Source: Streptomyces luomodiensis (lineage in GTDB: Bacteria > Actinomycetota > Actinomycetes > Streptomycetales > Streptomycetaceae). Taken from it: DNA of 64,000 bases. The translations under genes and the position numbers were made by a program. The stretch spans positions 9,672,001 to 9,736,000 of the forward strand of contig NZ_CP117522.1 of assembly GCF_031679605.1 (NCBI RefSeq). Direction: 5' to 3'. Under the pieces are notes generated by a model. The model worked only from the letters and a program-made list of their open reading frames with translations. It had not been told where the DNA came from and made no database searches. The stretch's first letter is position 1, and every line of letters starts with the position of its first letter. Of the stretch, positions 62,095-64,000 are shown in pieces.

Positions 62095-64000
62095 TCAGGG
62101 CGCCGGCGCCGCGGGCGGCAGACCGGGGTGGCCGTCGAGGTCGAAGCCCGCGGGCAGCACCAGCCCCTCGGGCGCGCGCACCGCCTCCGCCGGGACGTCC
62201 TCTCCGGTCAGCCGGCGCAGCGCGGGGCTCACCACGACGGATGTGTGCCCGGCGGCCCGCGCTGCCGCGACCTGCCCGGCCACGTCGGCCGCCAGGGTGC
62301 CCGCCGTGTCGCCGGCCGATTCCTCGACCAGCAGGGGGAAGACGGTCACCTCCACCGTCGCACCGTCCGCCGCGCGGTACCGCGACGGCGGGCACGGGGC
62401 CATGGCGCGCACCGGCGCCGACCGGGCCACGAACGACCGCAGCGTGGCGTCGTCCAGCTCCGCGAGCGAGGGGTCGAAACGCCGCAGCGCCTCGGGCGTG
62501 CCCAGGTCGGCCACGTACGCGACCCGGGTGGCCGTGGCCGCCGCCCCGGCGTCCTCGCCCGCCGGCGCCGCGGACCGGAAGTCCCGTACGTCCGTGCGCG
62601 GCAGCGGGGTGTCCGCACCGGTCAGCGGGTGCACCAAGTGCAGCGCGTCCTGGTGCCGCAGCACCGTGCACACCTCCCGCAGGCCCGCCGCCAGCCGGTC
62701 GATCGCGGCGTCGTCGACGGCGTACGACGGCTGGATCCGCAACGTGTGCGGGGAACTGCCCGTCGGCATCAGCCGCACCCGGTACTTGCGCAGCAGGAAT
62801 CCGGAGACGGCGAAGCCGAAGAACCCGCCGCGCGCGTAGTTGCGGATCACCGCGGAGCCGGACGCCGACTGGTCGGCGAACTCGAACCCGAGCAGCAGAC
62901 CCCGCCCGCGCACGCCGCGCACCACGTCCCCGAACTCGGCGTGCACCTCCTCCAGGGCGGCGCGCAGCCGCGCCCCCCGCTCGGCGGCCTGCCGGTAGGC
63001 GGCCCCGTCGTCGCGCTCCAGCATCTCCAGCACCTTCTCGGTGATCGCGCAGGAGAAGCTGTCCTTGGCGAACGTCGAGCTGTGCAGCAGCTCGAACTCC
63101 TTGACGTACGCCGACCGCCGCACCAGCAGCATCGACGTCTTGGCCAGGCCGCCGCCGACGCTCTTGGCCAGCGTGTAGTAGTCGCCGGTCAGGCCGATGC
63201 CCGCGCTGGCGAAGAAGGCCCCCGTGCGCCCGGCGCCGGTCTGGATCTCGTCGACCACCAGCGGGCACTGGAGCGTCCGGCACACGTCGGCGATCCGCTT
63301 GGCCTGCTCGGGGGTGAGCTCGTGGATGCCGCCCTCGCCCTGGATGGGCTCGACGACGAAGGCGGCGACGAACGGCACCGGCCGCCGCACCACGTCCACC
63401 ACCCCGTCCTCGGCGACGACGTCGAGCAGATGGGGCTGCTCGGCCCCGACGTACTCCAGCGCCTCCTCGGGCCGGTCGGCGGGGACGAAGCGGGCGCGCG
63501 CACCGAGCCCCTGGAACGGCAGGCGGAACGTGGGGTTGTGGGTGAGCTGGAGGCTGCCCACGAGCTTGCCGTGGAATCCGCCGTCCAGCGCGAAGAACTC
63601 CGGCGCCCGGCCCAGGGCCTCCGCGTTGCGCCGCCCGGCCTCCGCCACCAGCGCCGCCACGTCTCCGCCGGGCCCGGCCACCTGGGCGGCGGCCGGCGTG
63701 AGCCGGACCCCGCCGGCCCGCGCCCGCTCCTCGGCGTCGCGGGCGTGCGCGGCCACCTCGGCGGCCAGCGCGTTCAAGCGGAACACCCGCGCCAGCTCGG
63801 CGTGTTTCATGGCCGCCTCGACGGCCTCGGCACCGGTGTTGGCGAAGACGACCTCGTACGGCTCCGTGGCGCCGAGCTCCCGCCGGACGATCGCGTCGAG
63901 CGCCGCGGCGACCCGCTGGGCCTCGGTGCGCTTGGACAGCTGCGCGTGGCTCGGCGTGCCCGCGTCCAGCAGGGCCTTCGCGTGGGCCACCAGCTCCGGG
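62095..64000 (-). CDS. Class III aminotransferase with long C-terminal extension, 5'-truncated
   Basis: At least 635 codons, with the start beyond the window. The first about 430 visible residues are a class III PLP aminotransferase: VFANTGAEAVEAAMKHA, VVDEIQTGAGRTGAFFA with the cofactor aspartate, and the PLP lysine in YTLAKSVGGGL. After the fold's normal end (about LREVCTVLRH) some 180 more residues follow, ending in a glycine/proline-rich tail. This part (from SRYRAADGATVEVTVFPL to ALRRLTGEDVP) does not match a family I can name with confidence. It may be a fused pathway-specific domain. Confidence 0.87.
   Translation of the reverse strand, partial: PELVAHAKALLDAGTPSHAQLSKRTEAQRVAAALDAIVRRELGATEPYEVVFANTGAEAVEAAMKHAELARVFRLNALAAEVAAHARDAEERARAGGVRLTPAAAQVAGPGGDVAALVAEAGRRNAEALGRAPEFFALDGGFHGKLVGSLQLTHNPTFRLPFQGLGARARFVPADRPEEALEYVGAEQPHLLDVVAEDGVVDVVRRPVPFVAAFVVEPIQGEGGIHELTPEQAKRIADVCRTLQCPLVVDEIQTGAGRTGAFFASAGIGLTGDYYTLAKSVGGGLAKTSMLLVRRSAYVKEFELLHSSTFAKDSFSCAITEKVLEMLERDDGAAYRQAAERGARLRAALEEVHAEFGDVVRGVRGRGLLLGFEFADQSASGSAVIRNYARGGFFGFAVSGFLLRKYRVRLMPTGSSPHTLRIQPSYAVDDAAIDRLAAGLREVCTVLRHQDALHLVHPLTGADTPLPRTDVRDFRSAAPAGEDAGAAATATRVAYVADLGTPEALRRFDPSLAELDDATLRSFVARSAPVRAMAPCPPSRYRAADGATVEVTVFPLLVEESAGDTAGTLAADVAGQVAAARAAGHTSVVVSPALRRLTGEDVPAEAVRAPEGLVLPAGFDLDGHPGLPPAAPAP

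Noticed and set aside
62095..62650. Possible similarity of the aminotransferase extension to the N-terminal part of acyl-ACP reductases
   Set aside because: Only a loose pattern match; the Rossmann motif that would confirm it is absent, so I do not claim it.
1..64000. CRISPR arrays, tRNA and rRNA genes
   Set aside because: No spaced direct-repeat array, no cloverleaf-like segment with a conserved T-loop, and no rRNA-like sequence was noticed on reading; a tRNAscan/Infernal run would be needed to exclude small RNAs fully.

Overview
The window reads as chromosomal DNA from a Streptomyces or a close relative. GC is very high with strongly GC-biased third codon positions, GTG starts and ATGA/GTGA stop-start overlaps are common, there are Tat and lipobox signals on secreted proteins, a P450/3Fe-4S ferredoxin pair, tandem large LuxR regulators, and a match to the Streptomyces Nur nickel box. 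No rRNA, tRNA or CRISPR array was seen. Most of the window is accessory metabolism and transport, with a heavily scarred stretch around 43-52 kb.

0-4.5 kb: the end of a short-chain dehydrogenase, then an unusual single ORF joining a ketopantoate-reductase-like reductase to an M20 metallopeptidase, then a second dehydrogenase with a damaged N-terminus. 4.5-18.3 kb: a complete-looking locus for harvesting N-glycans. It holds a secreted GH85 endo-beta-N-acetylglucosaminidase, GH3, a GH5-type beta-mannosidase, a carbohydrate ABC importer (two permeases and a lipoprotein), a GH38 alpha-mannosidase, and a divergent LacI repressor with two matching operators between lacI and GH38. The genes order themselves into a path: cut outside, import, trim alpha-mannose, split the Man-GlcNAc core.

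18.3-21.6 kb: a Tat-exported DJ-1/PfpI protein, an RDD membrane protein and a DUF1266 protein. 21.6-30.2 kb: a tight seven-gene operon (MaoC-like, MFS, MaoC-like, ThDP enzyme, family III CoA-transferase, GntR, FGGY kinase) that looks like an uncharacterised CoA-linked catabolic pathway, with a likely GntR operator at its promoter. 30.9-36.7 kb: a nickel/peptide-type ABC importer (lipoprotein, two permeases, fused double ATPase) plus a methyltransferase behind a Nur-like box, best read as nikABC(DE).

37-43 kb: an MFS sugar porter, a 2H phosphoesterase-like protein, a membrane-anchored Mrr-type nuclease, and a lower-GC pair of sulfotransferase and MFS efflux genes. 43-52 kb: live genes (TauE/SafE with LysR, an Rrf2-SDR-SnoaL unit with paired operators, a fatty acid desaturase) are interleaved with remnants: a fused HTH/methyltransferase relic, zinc-ribbon and integrase relics, and P450, amidohydrolase, YcxB-like, Fur and transposase fragments. 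This looks like an old integration hotspot.

52-64 kb: the edge of what is probably a natural-product cluster. It has a SnoaL-like protein, ferredoxin, P450, two overlapping LAL-type LuxR regulators whose P-loop lysine is replaced by arginine, an FMN reductase, an acyl-CoA-dehydrogenase-fold monooxygenase, and a class III aminotransferase with a long C-terminal extension that runs off the window.
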